A stretch of DNA of 45,263 bases, taken from the NCBI GenBank assembly GCA_964652585.1, contig CAZZDA010000004.1, positions 1 through 45,263 of the forward strand, in the 5' to 3' direction. The notes under the pieces are model-generated. The model did not search any database, was not told the origin of the DNA, and saw nothing but the letters and a program-made list of their open reading frames with translations. The translations under genes and the position numbers were made by a program. This document shows, piece after piece, positions 1-6,889 of this stretch (its first letter is position 1; every line of letters begins with the position of its first letter). This DNA comes from CAZZDA01 sp964652585. Its GTDB lineage: Bacteria > Patescibacteriota > Patescibacteriia > UBA1544.

Positions 1-60
1 TTTTCAAGTCGCACTGGTCAAACCAGTGGCTTACCCTTTGGGGGTGTGAGTTAGCGGTGA
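1..60. repeat. Hairpin-rich terminal repeat, left end
   Basis: A perfect hairpin (CACTGGT, loop CAA, ACCAGTG) lies at 12-28, followed by a short ACCC-TTT-GGGGGT hairpin at about 33-46. The segment resembles the reverse complement of the last 60 bases of the window: both begin TTCA, carry a C-run / TTT / G-run hairpin, then GTGT and a GA-TTA motif. The two ends are therefore probably copies of one repeat family in inverted orientation. The scaffold may stop here because the repeat broke the assembly. No coding sequence is seen. Confidence 0.45.
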
Positions 61-219
61 ATAATATTGAGAAAAGTTCGACTACCCCTTTTCTCGCGCT
101 ACGCACGATATAGAGGAAACCAAACATCAATATTAACTCACAAGATCACTCAAGAATGACACTCCGACTTGTATTCTAAGTCATTCAGAGATTTTTTACA
201 ACGCTTCTTTCGCCGATCT
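61..219. other. Non-coding stretch downstream of the radC-like gene
   Basis: No convincing ORF. Two further inverted repeats are visible: GAGAAAAG pairing with the CTTTTCTC region at about 69-96, and GAATGAC pairing with GTCATTC at about 154-188, the latter followed on the plus strand by a T-rich stretch. They could end transcription entering from outside the window, or be more repeat-family structure like that at 1-60. Confidence 0.3.
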
Positions 220-867
220 CTACAAATCTATATCTCTAAATTCTTTGTCAGAGACAATGATGTGATTCATAAGAGTAATTCCCAGTAGATCTCCAGCATC
301 AGCAACTCGCTTTGTGATTGCAACGTCTTCGTCTGAAGGCTCGAGGATTCCTGATGGGTGATTATGAGCTAAAACAACCCCTGCCGCCGATAATTGCAAA
401 GCGGGCTCAAAAACCTCCCTTGGGTGTAGAAGTGAAGTATCAAGCGTGCCAACTGAAATAATGCGTCTTTCAATTAATTTTTGTTGCGTATCAAGGTAAA
501 ATGCCACTATATGCTCTTTTTTCAATGAGCGGAAATCTGCGCATAAATTCCATATATCCTTCACTGATAGCAATTCAACACTGCGTTCGCTTCCAAAACG
601 ATCCACTAGGGAAATGACGGCAAGTATTTGAATCGCCTTTGCTTTCCCTAACCCGCGAATTTTTCGCAAATCTTCCAGTGTTACGTTATTTGCTGATTTT
701 TGTGTTATAAGTTTTTCTATCTTTCGCGCAAGCTCGAGCACGTTACAACCTTTGATTCCTGAACCAAGAACGATTGCTATCAATTCAAAATTTCTTAGAC
801 GTTTTGCGCCATATTTTTCCATTTTCTCTCGAGGTAGTTCCGTTTTCTTTAATTCAGTAAGTTTCAT
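220..867 (-). CDS. radC: RadC-like JAB/MPN domain protein
   Basis: 215 aa, about the usual RadC length. The N-terminal third carries helix-hairpin-helix-like sequence (RKIRGLGKAKA near residue 70). The C-terminal half is a JAB/MPN metalloprotease-like fold with the JAMM signature AHNHPSG followed by S and D residues (EPSDED). RadC proteins were once called DNA repair proteins; their true activity is unsettled, and they are common in mobile islands. It is the last gene of the restriction-modification island, 32 bp after the Vsr gene. The C-terminus ends in FRDIDL instead of the aromatic-rich tail seen in many RadC proteins. Family assignment is secure; function is not. Confidence 0.9.
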   Translation of the reverse strand: MKLTELKKTELPREKMEKYGAKRLRNFELIAIVLGSGIKGCNVLELARKIEKLITQKSANNVTLEDLRKIRGLGKAKAIQILAVISLVDRFGSERSVELLSVKDIWNLCADFRSLKKEHIVAFYLDTQQKLIERRIISVGTLDTSLLHPREVFEPALQLSAAGVVLAHNHPSGILEPSDEDVAITKRVADAGDLLGITLMNHIIVSDKEFRDIDL

Positions 868-899
868 AATGTGTTTTTAGTATAGACTAACAACTACTG

Positions 900-1358
900 T
901 TATCTAAGCAAATCTATAACTTTTTTCACGCAAGCAAATTGGTCTTTCTTGAGTTGATGCTCCCAGAAACGCAGCACGATCCATCCTTCCGCACGAAGTT
1001 TTCGTGTTACCTTTTTATCTCGTTTTCTATTGCGCTCTATTTTATTTCGCCAAAAATCATTTTTGAGTAAATGTTTCCAGCGTGGATATTGCCAGCCGTG
1101 CCAAAAATTACTATCAAGAAACACGCACACCATACGTTTTTTAAAAACAATATCTGGTTTACCTAAAACGCTTACGTCGTTGATTGTAAAAGTTTTACGT
1201 GTTTGCTTTTTCAATACGACGATGAAATTTTGCTCAAATTTAGTTGATTTTGAGCGAATAAGCGACATGCGCCTTGATCGCTCATGTACGGTCAAATTGT
1301 CCGTTTTTCTTTCTTTGGCAAAATTACGATTAAGATTGTTTCGAGTTTGCTTTTTCAT
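900..1358 (-). CDS. vsr: Very short patch repair (Vsr) endonuclease
   Basis: 152 aa from the ATG at 1358; an upstream ATG at 1412 would overlap the nuclease gene by 83 bases instead of 29. Vsr nicks DNA at T:G mismatches arising from deamination of 5-methylcytosine and is the usual partner of an m5C methyltransferase, as here. The family pattern is clear: RSRRMSLIRSKST near the N-terminus, the metal-binding PDIVF, the FWHGW motif and the terminal LRAEGWIVLRFWEHQL segment. The cysteines that hold structural zinc in E. coli Vsr are absent around FWHGWQYPRW. Fourth gene of the island, overlapping the end of the nuclease gene. Confidence 0.9.
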   Translation of the reverse strand: MKKQTRNNLNRNFAKERKTDNLTVHERSRRMSLIRSKSTKFEQNFIVVLKKQTRKTFTINDVSVLGKPDIVFKKRMVCVFLDSNFWHGWQYPRWKHLLKNDFWRNKIERNRKRDKKVTRKLRAEGWIVLRFWEHQLKKDQFACVKKVIDLLR

Positions 1359-2382
1359 AACCAGACTGAAAAACTTCTGAGGGAAGTTCATTACCAAGTC
1401 CACCGACCACATCTTTGTCTATAAGTTCTTTCCACTGCTTGATTCTGCCTTCTTCTATAGATGAGACTTGCCAATAAAATTTCAACAATTCTTCGTCTAT
1501 GTCATTGATCCGACTGGCGATTTTGGGTGCGTAATCATGAAGTTGAGAAAGCATTTGCGACACACTCTTTTTCTCTTTAGCGACCACAACTTCTTGTTGT
1601 CCCCCTGCGCTAAAAGCATCCCGCAAACTCGTGGATACTGCTCCGAATTCGGTAATCATGTATGTGGCTGCTCGCTCATAATTAGCACGGTTCTTAAAGA
1701 GTTCAGGGAGTAAAATCATGCAATCAACTTTAAATCTTTCTTTATCTTCTGGTTCTAAAGTTCGAAACTGTTTAATAATTGGGGAAGATGATTCCGATTC
1801 TTCATCAATCCACCACAAACCTTCGCCGTCTTTTAGCTGTTTTCTGTAATATGATTTTATTTGCGGTATGGTGTCTCCGCTAGTTCGCAACTCATCATAA
1901 GAAACGCCCATTTTGTCGAATATGGAATTTCCCGTTGGTAAATTCATATTGATTTTATACCTAGGAGAGTGTGTTACGCTGATTTCCGGCAAACATTCTT
2001 GATACAAGCGATATCGTACGTCAGCTTGTCCTCCTAACTTTCCAAACATGATAAAAATTCGTTCAACATCCTCAATACGTGAAGATTCCATTACGCTGTT
2101 TCCTGTTGAAGTCCAATGGTCTTTAGTGGTTATTTTAACCTCAACACCAAAATACCCATTCGCAACAATATCAGGGAAGGCATGAACTCCAGTTTGTTTT
2201 ATAGTACCCTCAAATTCAGTACCAGCGGATACTTCACACATCTTTTCACAAACTAATTCTTCAAAATCTAAAGCGGTAATTTTGTTATCCGTTCTTATTC
2301 TAGTAACCAAAAGTCCCTTGGATTTTTCCAACAAGGTAATAAAATTTTCTTCGTTTGCATTTTTCTTTTCGACGTAAATCAT
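1330..2382 (-). CDS. Type II restriction endonuclease, PD-(D/E)XK-like, specificity unknown
   Basis: 350 aa. Identified mainly by context: it starts 1 bp after the m5C methyltransferase and overlaps vsr. A plausible PD-(D/E)XK core is present near residues 70-85: PDIV, a short spacer ending in GYFG, then VEVKIT. The remainder (for example the tryptophan pair in GLWWIDEE and an acidic, helical C-terminus) does not let me assign a subfamily or recognition site. Expected role: cutting unmethylated DNA at the sequence protected by the neighbouring methyltransferase. A nicking or modification-dependent nuclease cannot be excluded from sequence alone. Confidence 0.75.
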   Translation of the reverse strand: MIYVEKKNANEENFITLLEKSKGLLVTRIRTDNKITALDFEELVCEKMCEVSAGTEFEGTIKQTGVHAFPDIVANGYFGVEVKITTKDHWTSTGNSVMESSRIEDVERIFIMFGKLGGQADVRYRLYQECLPEISVTHSPRYKINMNLPTGNSIFDKMGVSYDELRTSGDTIPQIKSYYRKQLKDGEGLWWIDEESESSSPIIKQFRTLEPEDKERFKVDCMILLPELFKNRANYERAATYMITEFGAVSTSLRDAFSAGGQQEVVVAKEKKSVSQMLSQLHDYAPKIASRINDIDEELLKFYWQVSSIEEGRIKQWKELIDKDVVGGLGNELPSEVFQSGYEKANSKQS

Positions 2383-2383
2383 T

Positions 2384-3370
2384 TTATTTCAAATTTTTAT
2401 CAAGAAACTTTTCTATGGATTTAGCAATGTGCCATGCAAAAACTGGAGGCACGGCGTTTCCGATCTGTTTATATGCTTGAGATGTGGACGGCAAAAATTC
2501 CATGTCATCAGGAAATGATTGGATTCTTGCGGCCTCTCGAGCGGAAAGTCGACGTTTACCATTCCAATGATATTCAATGTTACCATGATGTTCAGTTCGC
2601 ATTGTTGGACCTGGTTCGTTAGCATCTATTATTCCGTTGCCCTGTCCTTTATTTTTCTTTGCTTTAGACCAGTAGTGATTCGAAAAGTCGCCTTCTCTAA
2701 TTTTTTCCAAATCACCAAGTGCCTCCTTTACTGACACATGCTTTCCTTTGTAAGTTGGTTTCGGATAGTCATCATCCTCAAATTTAGGAAGTATATTTTT
2801 GCGAGTCCCGATGATAATTACACGTTCGCGCATTTGTGGTACACCATAATCAGCGGCAAGAAGTAATTTATGATTTACGTGATATCCGAGTCCCGCAAAA
2901 TCATTTTTGATGATATCAATCGCCATACCATTATCTATCGTAAGAAGACCTTTCACGTTTTCCGCTACAAATAACATTGGTTTTGTCTTACGAATAACCT
3001 CAGCCATACTGCGATACAGAAGTCCTTTCTCACTATTGAAACCTCGACGCTTTCCAGCATGGCTGAATTCTTGGCATGGGAAACCACCAAGGACAATATC
3101 TACTGTTTTTGGTAGCGGCACATCAAACATCGCATTATGCTTGTCGTTCAAAATATCAACAATACTTCCACAGACAATAGCATGATTAAAATAATTTTTG
3201 AAAGTTTTACAAGCTGAAGCATCGATATCATTTGCCCAGTTTATGACAAATGGGTGTTTGTTGTACTTCTTCTCGTTCGATTTAAAACCACCGACAAAAC
3301 CGAGGTCTAAACCTCCACAGCCAGCAAAAAGCGAGACGATTGTGAATTTATTTTTAGTATTCTTTGCCAT
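2384..3370 (-). CDS. DNA (cytosine-5-)-methyltransferase
   Basis: 328 aa with the ordered m5C methyltransferase motifs: motif I FAGCGGLDLGF (AdoMet binding), motif IV GFPCQEFSHAG with the catalytic cysteine in PCQ, motif VI ENVKGL, motif VIII QMRERVIIIG, motif IX around REAARIQSFP and motif X QIGNAVPP. Variable target-recognition sequence lies between motifs VIII and IX. Normal length for a type II enzyme. It starts 4 bp after the controller gene and ends 1 bp before the nuclease gene, so the three are probably one transcript in the order controller, modification, restriction. It should protect host DNA and create the m5C sites that Vsr repairs. Confidence 0.95.
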   Translation of the reverse strand: MAKNTKNKFTIVSLFAGCGGLDLGFVGGFKSNEKKYNKHPFVINWANDIDASACKTFKNYFNHAIVCGSIVDILNDKHNAMFDVPLPKTVDIVLGGFPCQEFSHAGKRRGFNSEKGLLYRSMAEVIRKTKPMLFVAENVKGLLTIDNGMAIDIIKNDFAGLGYHVNHKLLLAADYGVPQMRERVIIIGTRKNILPKFEDDDYPKPTYKGKHVSVKEALGDLEKIREGDFSNHYWSKAKKNKGQGNGIIDANEPGPTMRTEHHGNIEYHWNGKRRLSAREAARIQSFPDDMEFLPSTSQAYKQIGNAVPPVFAWHIAKSIEKFLDKNLK

Positions 3371-3374
3371 AAAA

Positions 3375-3581
3375 TTATTTCAAAAGCTCACTACTACTCA
3401 CTCCCAACGCTTTCGCTATCTTCTCTATTGTAACAAGTGTTGGGTTAGATTTGCCAGCTTCCACATTGCTAACATAAGCACGATCAAGATTTAATTTCCT
3501 ACAAATGTCGCCTTGCGACATTTTCTTTTCTTGACGTATACGCTTTATGTTTTTACCAAGTTTTATAGAGGGGATATTCAT
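3375..3581 (-). CDS. XRE-family controller (C) protein of the R-M system
   Basis: About 68 aa, a single Cro/C1-type helix-turn-helix: KNIKRIRQEKKMSQGDICRK, then a recognition helix in LDRAYVSNVEAGKSNPT, and a C-terminal dimerisation helix. Size and position match C proteins that control type II R-M operons. The ATG at 3581 is preceded in frame by a GTG at 3587, which coincides with the predicted transcription start, so the message may be leaderless or carry a 6-base leader. A large inverted repeat just upstream (3607-3640) is the likely binding site for this protein. Confidence 0.88.
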   Translation of the reverse strand: MNIPSIKLGKNIKRIRQEKKMSQGDICRKLNLDRAYVSNVEAGKSNPTLVTIEKIAKALGVSSSELLK

Positions 3582-3593
3582 GTCCACAACTTT

Positions 3594-3622
3594 ATTATAG
3601 AGGTAGTTGTAATGTATATCAA
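3594..3622 (-). promoter_or_regulatory. Promoter of the R-M operon
   Basis: On the minus strand, -35 TTGATA (3617-3622) and a perfect -10 TATAAT (3594-3599) are separated by 17 bases. The start site is predicted at about 3587, at or within 6 bases of the controller start codon, implying a leaderless or nearly leaderless mRNA. Confidence 0.7.
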
Positions 3623-3640
3623 CATTGTGATATATTACAA
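3607..3640. promoter_or_regulatory. Inverted-repeat operator overlapping the R-M promoter
   Basis: TTGTAATGTATATCA and TGATATATTACAA are near-perfect inverted arms around a 6-base centre; one arm has two extra bases. The repeat covers the -35 element of the R-M promoter. Controller proteins of R-M systems bind such paired C-boxes to switch between activation and repression. Assignment to the adjacent XRE protein is an inference from position. Confidence 0.6.
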
Positions 3641-3812
3641 TTATGTGGATAAATATGAAGCGGCGAAAACAAAACCATAAAATTTCCTTTCAATTTTTTG
3701 CGGCTCCCCCCTGCACCCCCCGCCGTTTTTTTAAGGATAAGGAAATTTTTGGTTTTGGTTTGCGATAATGCCAAATAAAAAATGACGGGCGCTAGACTCA
3801 TCACTTTTTATT
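3641..3812. other. Intergenic stretch with C-runs and an inverted repeat
   Basis: No convincing gene. Two C6 runs lie close together at about 3703-3720, and a 12-bp perfect inverted repeat (GCCAAATAAAAA at 3770-3781, its complement at 3805-3816) abuts and overlaps the last four bases of tRNA-Asn. The repeat may terminate or help process the tRNA transcript. Because it uses the tRNA 3' end, it may also mark an old insertion junction. Confidence 0.35.
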
Positions 3813-3887
3813 TGGCTCCGGGGGTGGGATTCGAACCCACGGCAAATTGGTTAACAGCCAACTGCTCTACCACTGAGCTACCCCGGA
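3813..3887 (-). tRNA. tRNA-Asn (GTT)
   Basis: 75 nt with encoded CCA. Acceptor stem TCCGGGG pairs with CCCCGGA, the D-arm starts GTAGCTCAGT, the anticodon loop reads CTGTTAA with anticodon GTT, and the T-arm carries GGTTCGAATCC. Preceded by a clear promoter at 3915-3943. The R-M island begins about 170 bp beyond its 3' end, a typical location for acquired DNA. Confidence 0.97.
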
Positions 3888-3914
3888 ATATATTCTTATG
3901 AAAAGAACAAAAGT

Positions 3915-3943
3915 AGTGTAGCGTAGGATTATAACCCTGTCAA
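3915..3943 (-). promoter_or_regulatory. Promoter of tRNA-Asn
   Basis: Minus-strand consensus -35 TTGACA (3938-3943), 17-base spacer, -10 TACACT (3915-3920). The predicted start lies about 20 bases before the mature tRNA. A TATAAT also occurs inside the spacer, but at the wrong distance from this -35. Confidence 0.7.
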
Positions 3944-3957
3944 TAATACATTATTGA
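3940..3957. promoter_or_regulatory. 18-bp palindrome overlapping the tRNA-Asn -35
   Basis: TCAATAAT and ATTATTGA are perfect arms around a 2-base centre. The palindrome covers part of the -35 of the tRNA promoter and lies upstream of the divergent hemerythrin remnant. It could be a regulator site, or simply an AT-rich palindrome. Confidence 0.3.
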
Positions 3958-4017
3958 TCATTACCACTTTTCTAAGAATTATTGTATACTATATCTATTA
4001 CTCACTATACATTGTTT

Positions 4018-4292
4018 ATGAAAGTCAATTTTAAGTGGACACCATCATTATCCGTGAATGATGATATTATATGCAAAAGCACAGTTATCCTGATTTCGCA
4101 TCCCACAAAGCTCTGCATCAAGAATTTACCAATACATACGAATCATATAAACAAAGATTTCAGAAAGATGGTGCAACAAAAAAATTATGCATAGAAGTTG
4201 AAAATTTCTTGGGTCAGTGGTGGACACAGCACATAGGTATAGAGGACAAAAAATACGCTGAATTTATTAAGAATAAGTCTCAAACTTTATAA
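4018..4292 (+). pseudogene. Bacteriohemerythrin remnant with internal deletion and frameshift
   Basis: The ATG at 4018 opens MKVNFKWTPSLSVND, a typical hemerythrin N-terminus (F-x-W-T-x-x-L-S-V). From 4071, in another frame, the sequence is the C-terminal half: MQKHSYPDFASHKALH with the H-x3-H ligand pair, then WWTQHIGIEDKKYAEF with the final His and Asp ligands. About 45 residues normally lying between these parts, which supply the other His ligands and the Glu ligand of the di-iron site, are missing, and the frames do not join. A strong terminator follows. An ORF of 73 codons survives from 4071 but would lack half of the iron ligands. Hemerythrins bind O2 or sense oxygen; this copy is most likely dead. 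Confidence 0.75.
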
Positions 4293-4299
4293 TAAATAC

Positions 4300-4332
4300 A
4301 AAAAGAGGAGTAGCAGCGCTACTCCTCTTTTT
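4300..4332. terminator. Bidirectional intrinsic terminator
   Basis: A perfect 15-bp stem (AAAAAGAGGAGTAGC and its complement) with a 3-base loop, with T5 at the 3' end on either strand. It lies between the converging hemerythrin remnant (+) and DUF5671 gene (-), so it can serve both. Confidence 0.88.
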
Positions 4333-4355
4333 ATTATCTCGGTAGAAATCTTTTA

Positions 4356-5465
4356 TCACTTTACCGAAGCGATTTCGGTAAAGCAGACTTTCCCCGCATC
4401 ATGTGTCTCATATTTATTTGCATAGCGCCCCACACCTTCCGATGACAGAGAAAAGGTCGTACAAAGTTCATACGTACCTTCACGCACCGTGCCAACAACT
4501 TGCGGTTGTGCGATCACACGGTAAGTATACTGCTCTCCGGTTACAGGATCAGTTGTGCGAGACACTCGGTAGCCAATCTCCGCACTCACCAGTTCGTCAA
4601 GTGATCCTGGCAGCCGCTCAAACCGCGTGGCAAATGAAGTAACCGCAGATGAAATATTTTGCAAGTCTTGTTCACGCTGATCATCAAACCCTCGTTTGCG
4701 CGCAGTGTCAGGTGATCCTGCAGCCATAAATCCCAGTACAATACCAATAATCACCAATGCGCTCACCGCACTGCCAAAGGCGGTAAATACTTTCCGTTCA
4801 ATCGCGTGCCCGTATTGAATTTTCCGTCTTTCCAGAAAATAAAAGCTGAAGATCATACCGCCGATCACCAAGATCGTCAGCGCCTTTAAAAAGAATCGTA
4901 CCGATACCTCTCCTTGAAAAAAGTAAAAGAGAACAGTGATGAGATCACCCACGACTGTTCCGGCTGCTACAATCAATACAAGATATGTTAACCATTTGGT
5001 AAGTTTTGATTCTGATTTCTGCACATCCGCGTGAAATCTGCGAAACCAAATACGTACTGCGGCATAATAGAGCGGATAACCGATAATAAGCGCTGCGATA
5101 GAGTAATGAATGGTTCGCGCAAAATTTCTGGCAGAATATGAACTGTAAGAATTTTGATCAACCAATGGATCAGGAAAATAGCGCCCAATAATACTATAGT
5201 ACAAAGCACCTAAAGCGAATGCTACGGTTGCCAATAATACGAAGGAAAAAAAATTCACCGCAATTTCAGCAACTGATGATTTTTTACCTCCGATCATCTT
5301 TCCTTCAGGCGCGGGCACGCCGGACGCAACCAATCCTTCCGCCAGTGCCGCGTCCACATCATCTTCAGTCCAGCCAACCGCCAGGAGTTGTTCTTTGATA
5401 TCTTTCGGTGGTATGTGGTTTCGCGCTTGCTCGCTCACATACGCCGCAAGCTTTGTATTATCCAT
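4356..5465 (-). CDS. DUF5671-type polytopic membrane protein
   Basis: 369 aa. The N-terminal ~45 residues resemble a small UBA-like helical module (IKEQLLAVGWTEDDVDAAL). Four to five hydrophobic segments follow (about residues 70-92, 120-138, 155-175, 185-208 and 232-250), with YFPDPL between the first two, as in DUF5671 proteins common in CPR genomes. The last ~120 residues are soluble, with a prepilin-like helical start and TDPVTGEQYTYRV, a pattern shared with pseudopilin-type C-terminal domains. Function unknown. It follows rpoD in the same direction with a 42-base gap, and ends at the shared terminator. Confidence 0.7.
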   Translation of the reverse strand: MDNTKLAAYVSEQARNHIPPKDIKEQLLAVGWTEDDVDAALAEGLVASGVPAPEGKMIGGKKSSVAEIAVNFFSFVLLATVAFALGALYYSIIGRYFPDPLVDQNSYSSYSARNFARTIHYSIAALIIGYPLYYAAVRIWFRRFHADVQKSESKLTKWLTYLVLIVAAGTVVGDLITVLFYFFQGEVSVRFFLKALTILVIGGMIFSFYFLERRKIQYGHAIERKVFTAFGSAVSALVIIGIVLGFMAAGSPDTARKRGFDDQREQDLQNISSAVTSFATRFERLPGSLDELVSAEIGYRVSRTTDPVTGEQYTYRVIAQPQVVGTVREGTYELCTTFSLSSEGVGRYANKYETHDAGKVCFTEIASVK

Positions 5466-5507
5466 AGAAAATTATGTTATGAGTTATAAGTTATGTGCTG
5501 TAAGAAT

Positions 5508-6815
5508 TTAGTAGTAATCCCGCAGCTTCCTCACACCTGTGTGCTTCTGAATTTTTTCAAGAGCTTTTGCTTCAATTTGACGGATGCGCTCGCGCGTTAC
5601 CTCAAATTCCTGTCCCACTTCTTCAAGGGTATGCGCAACACCGTCTATGAGGCCAAATCGCATTTCTAATATCTTCTTCTCACGGGGTGAGAGTTCTTCA
5701 ATGGCCTCGCGCACATATCCCCGTAAAAGTTGTAGTGCTGCGGCGCGGTCAGGCGTCACATTTTTAATATCTTCAATAAAATCTTCCAATGTTGAATCCT
5801 CTTCGTCATCGCCAACCGTGGTCTCAAGCGATACCGTGTCTTGTGATATTTTAATGATGTGGCGGACTTTTTCTACATCTTCCTCCATCTCGGCAGCTAT
5901 TTCTTCAGGTAAAGGCTCTCTTCCCAGGTCTTGGATGAGCTGACGCTCAATTTGCTGAAACTTATTGATCGTCTCCACCATGTGTACCGGAATACGAATA
6001 GTGCGCGACTGGTCCGCAAGCGCGCGAGTGATCGCCTGACGAATCCACCAAGTCGCGTATGTCGAAAACTTATAACCTTTTTTGTATTCAAATTTCTCAA
6101 CAGCACGAAAGAGCCCGATATTACCCTCCTGAATAAGATCTAAAAGTGAGAGTGATTTTCCGGTGAATTTCTTTGCAATGGAAACCACTAAACGCAAATT
6201 TGCTTCTATAAGTTCTTTCTTCGCCTCTTCGTCGTCCTGCTCTTTTCGTTTGGAAAGTGCAACCTCTTGTTCACCATTGAGCAGCGGCACTTTACCAATT
6301 TCACGCAAATACATTTGAATAGAATCCGCTGAAATATCAGAGAGATCCATGCGTGACACGGAAACCGCTTTTGAGGATTTTTTCTCATCTTCTTTATCTT
6401 CCGTTAGTGTCGTACTACCCAAAAAACCAACCTCCTGCTCTATCAAACGTATACCATGCTCTTCCAAATCCAATATAAAATCTTCGAAGGCATCAATATA
6501 CCGTTCAATTTTTGGGAATACGTAGAGCACTTCCGTTTCTGTAATAAATCCGCGGGAACGCCCCTTTTTTAAAAGCTCGCTTGCAGCTTCCAACGGAGGC
6601 GGTACCACGCGCGGAGCCGGTTTTTTCCGCACGGTCTTCTTTGCCGGTTTTTTTACTGCTTTCTTTTGAGGTTGCACCGCTTTTTTTCGAGGAGTTGTTA
6701 TTTTTTTCTTTTTTGCATTTGCTGTTCGTGTTGTCGCTTTCTTTTTTTTGACAGCAACAGATGCCGCCTTTTTTGCGGTAGGAGACTTTTTTTTCTTAGC
6801 GGTTGTTGTGGCCAT
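5508..6815 (-). CDS. rpoD: Primary RNA polymerase sigma factor (sigma-70)
   Basis: 435 aa from the ATG at 6815; an ATG 12 bases upstream would add only MCFF. After a ~70-residue Lys/Ala/Thr-rich basic tail comes a region 1.1-like domain (LLKKGRSRGFITETEV), region 1.2 (SIQMYLREIGKVPLL), region 2 (ANLRLVVSIAKKF, DLIQEGNIGL, TYATWWIRQAI), region 3 (IRIPVHMVETINK) and region 4 ending in a helix-turn-helix (TLEEVGQEFEVTRERIRQIE). It is the housekeeping promoter-recognition subunit. dnaG lies 74 bp upstream, the old macromolecular-synthesis operon arrangement. The histone-like tail is not part of ordinary sigma factors. Confidence 0.96.
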   Translation of the reverse strand: MATTTAKKKKSPTAKKAASVAVKKKKATTRTANAKKKKITTPRKKAVQPQKKAVKKPAKKTVRKKPAPRVVPPPLEAASELLKKGRSRGFITETEVLYVFPKIERYIDAFEDFILDLEEHGIRLIEQEVGFLGSTTLTEDKEDEKKSSKAVSVSRMDLSDISADSIQMYLREIGKVPLLNGEQEVALSKRKEQDDEEAKKELIEANLRLVVSIAKKFTGKSLSLLDLIQEGNIGLFRAVEKFEYKKGYKFSTYATWWIRQAITRALADQSRTIRIPVHMVETINKFQQIERQLIQDLGREPLPEEIAAEMEEDVEKVRHIIKISQDTVSLETTVGDDEEDSTLEDFIEDIKNVTPDRAAALQLLRGYVREAIEELSPREKKILEMRFGLIDGVAHTLEEVGQEFEVTRERIRQIEAKALEKIQKHTGVRKLRDYY

Positions 6816-6889
6816 AAAAAAACACAAATAAACTCATGTCTTATACAAGAGGCAGTTTTTTTCTTAGAATACAAAAGGATGTAACATGT

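Noticed and set aside
3619..3804. 61-codon ORF between the R-M promoter and tRNA-Asn
   Set aside because: Low-complexity, lies across C-runs and an inverted repeat, and overlaps the R-M operator; no start signal.
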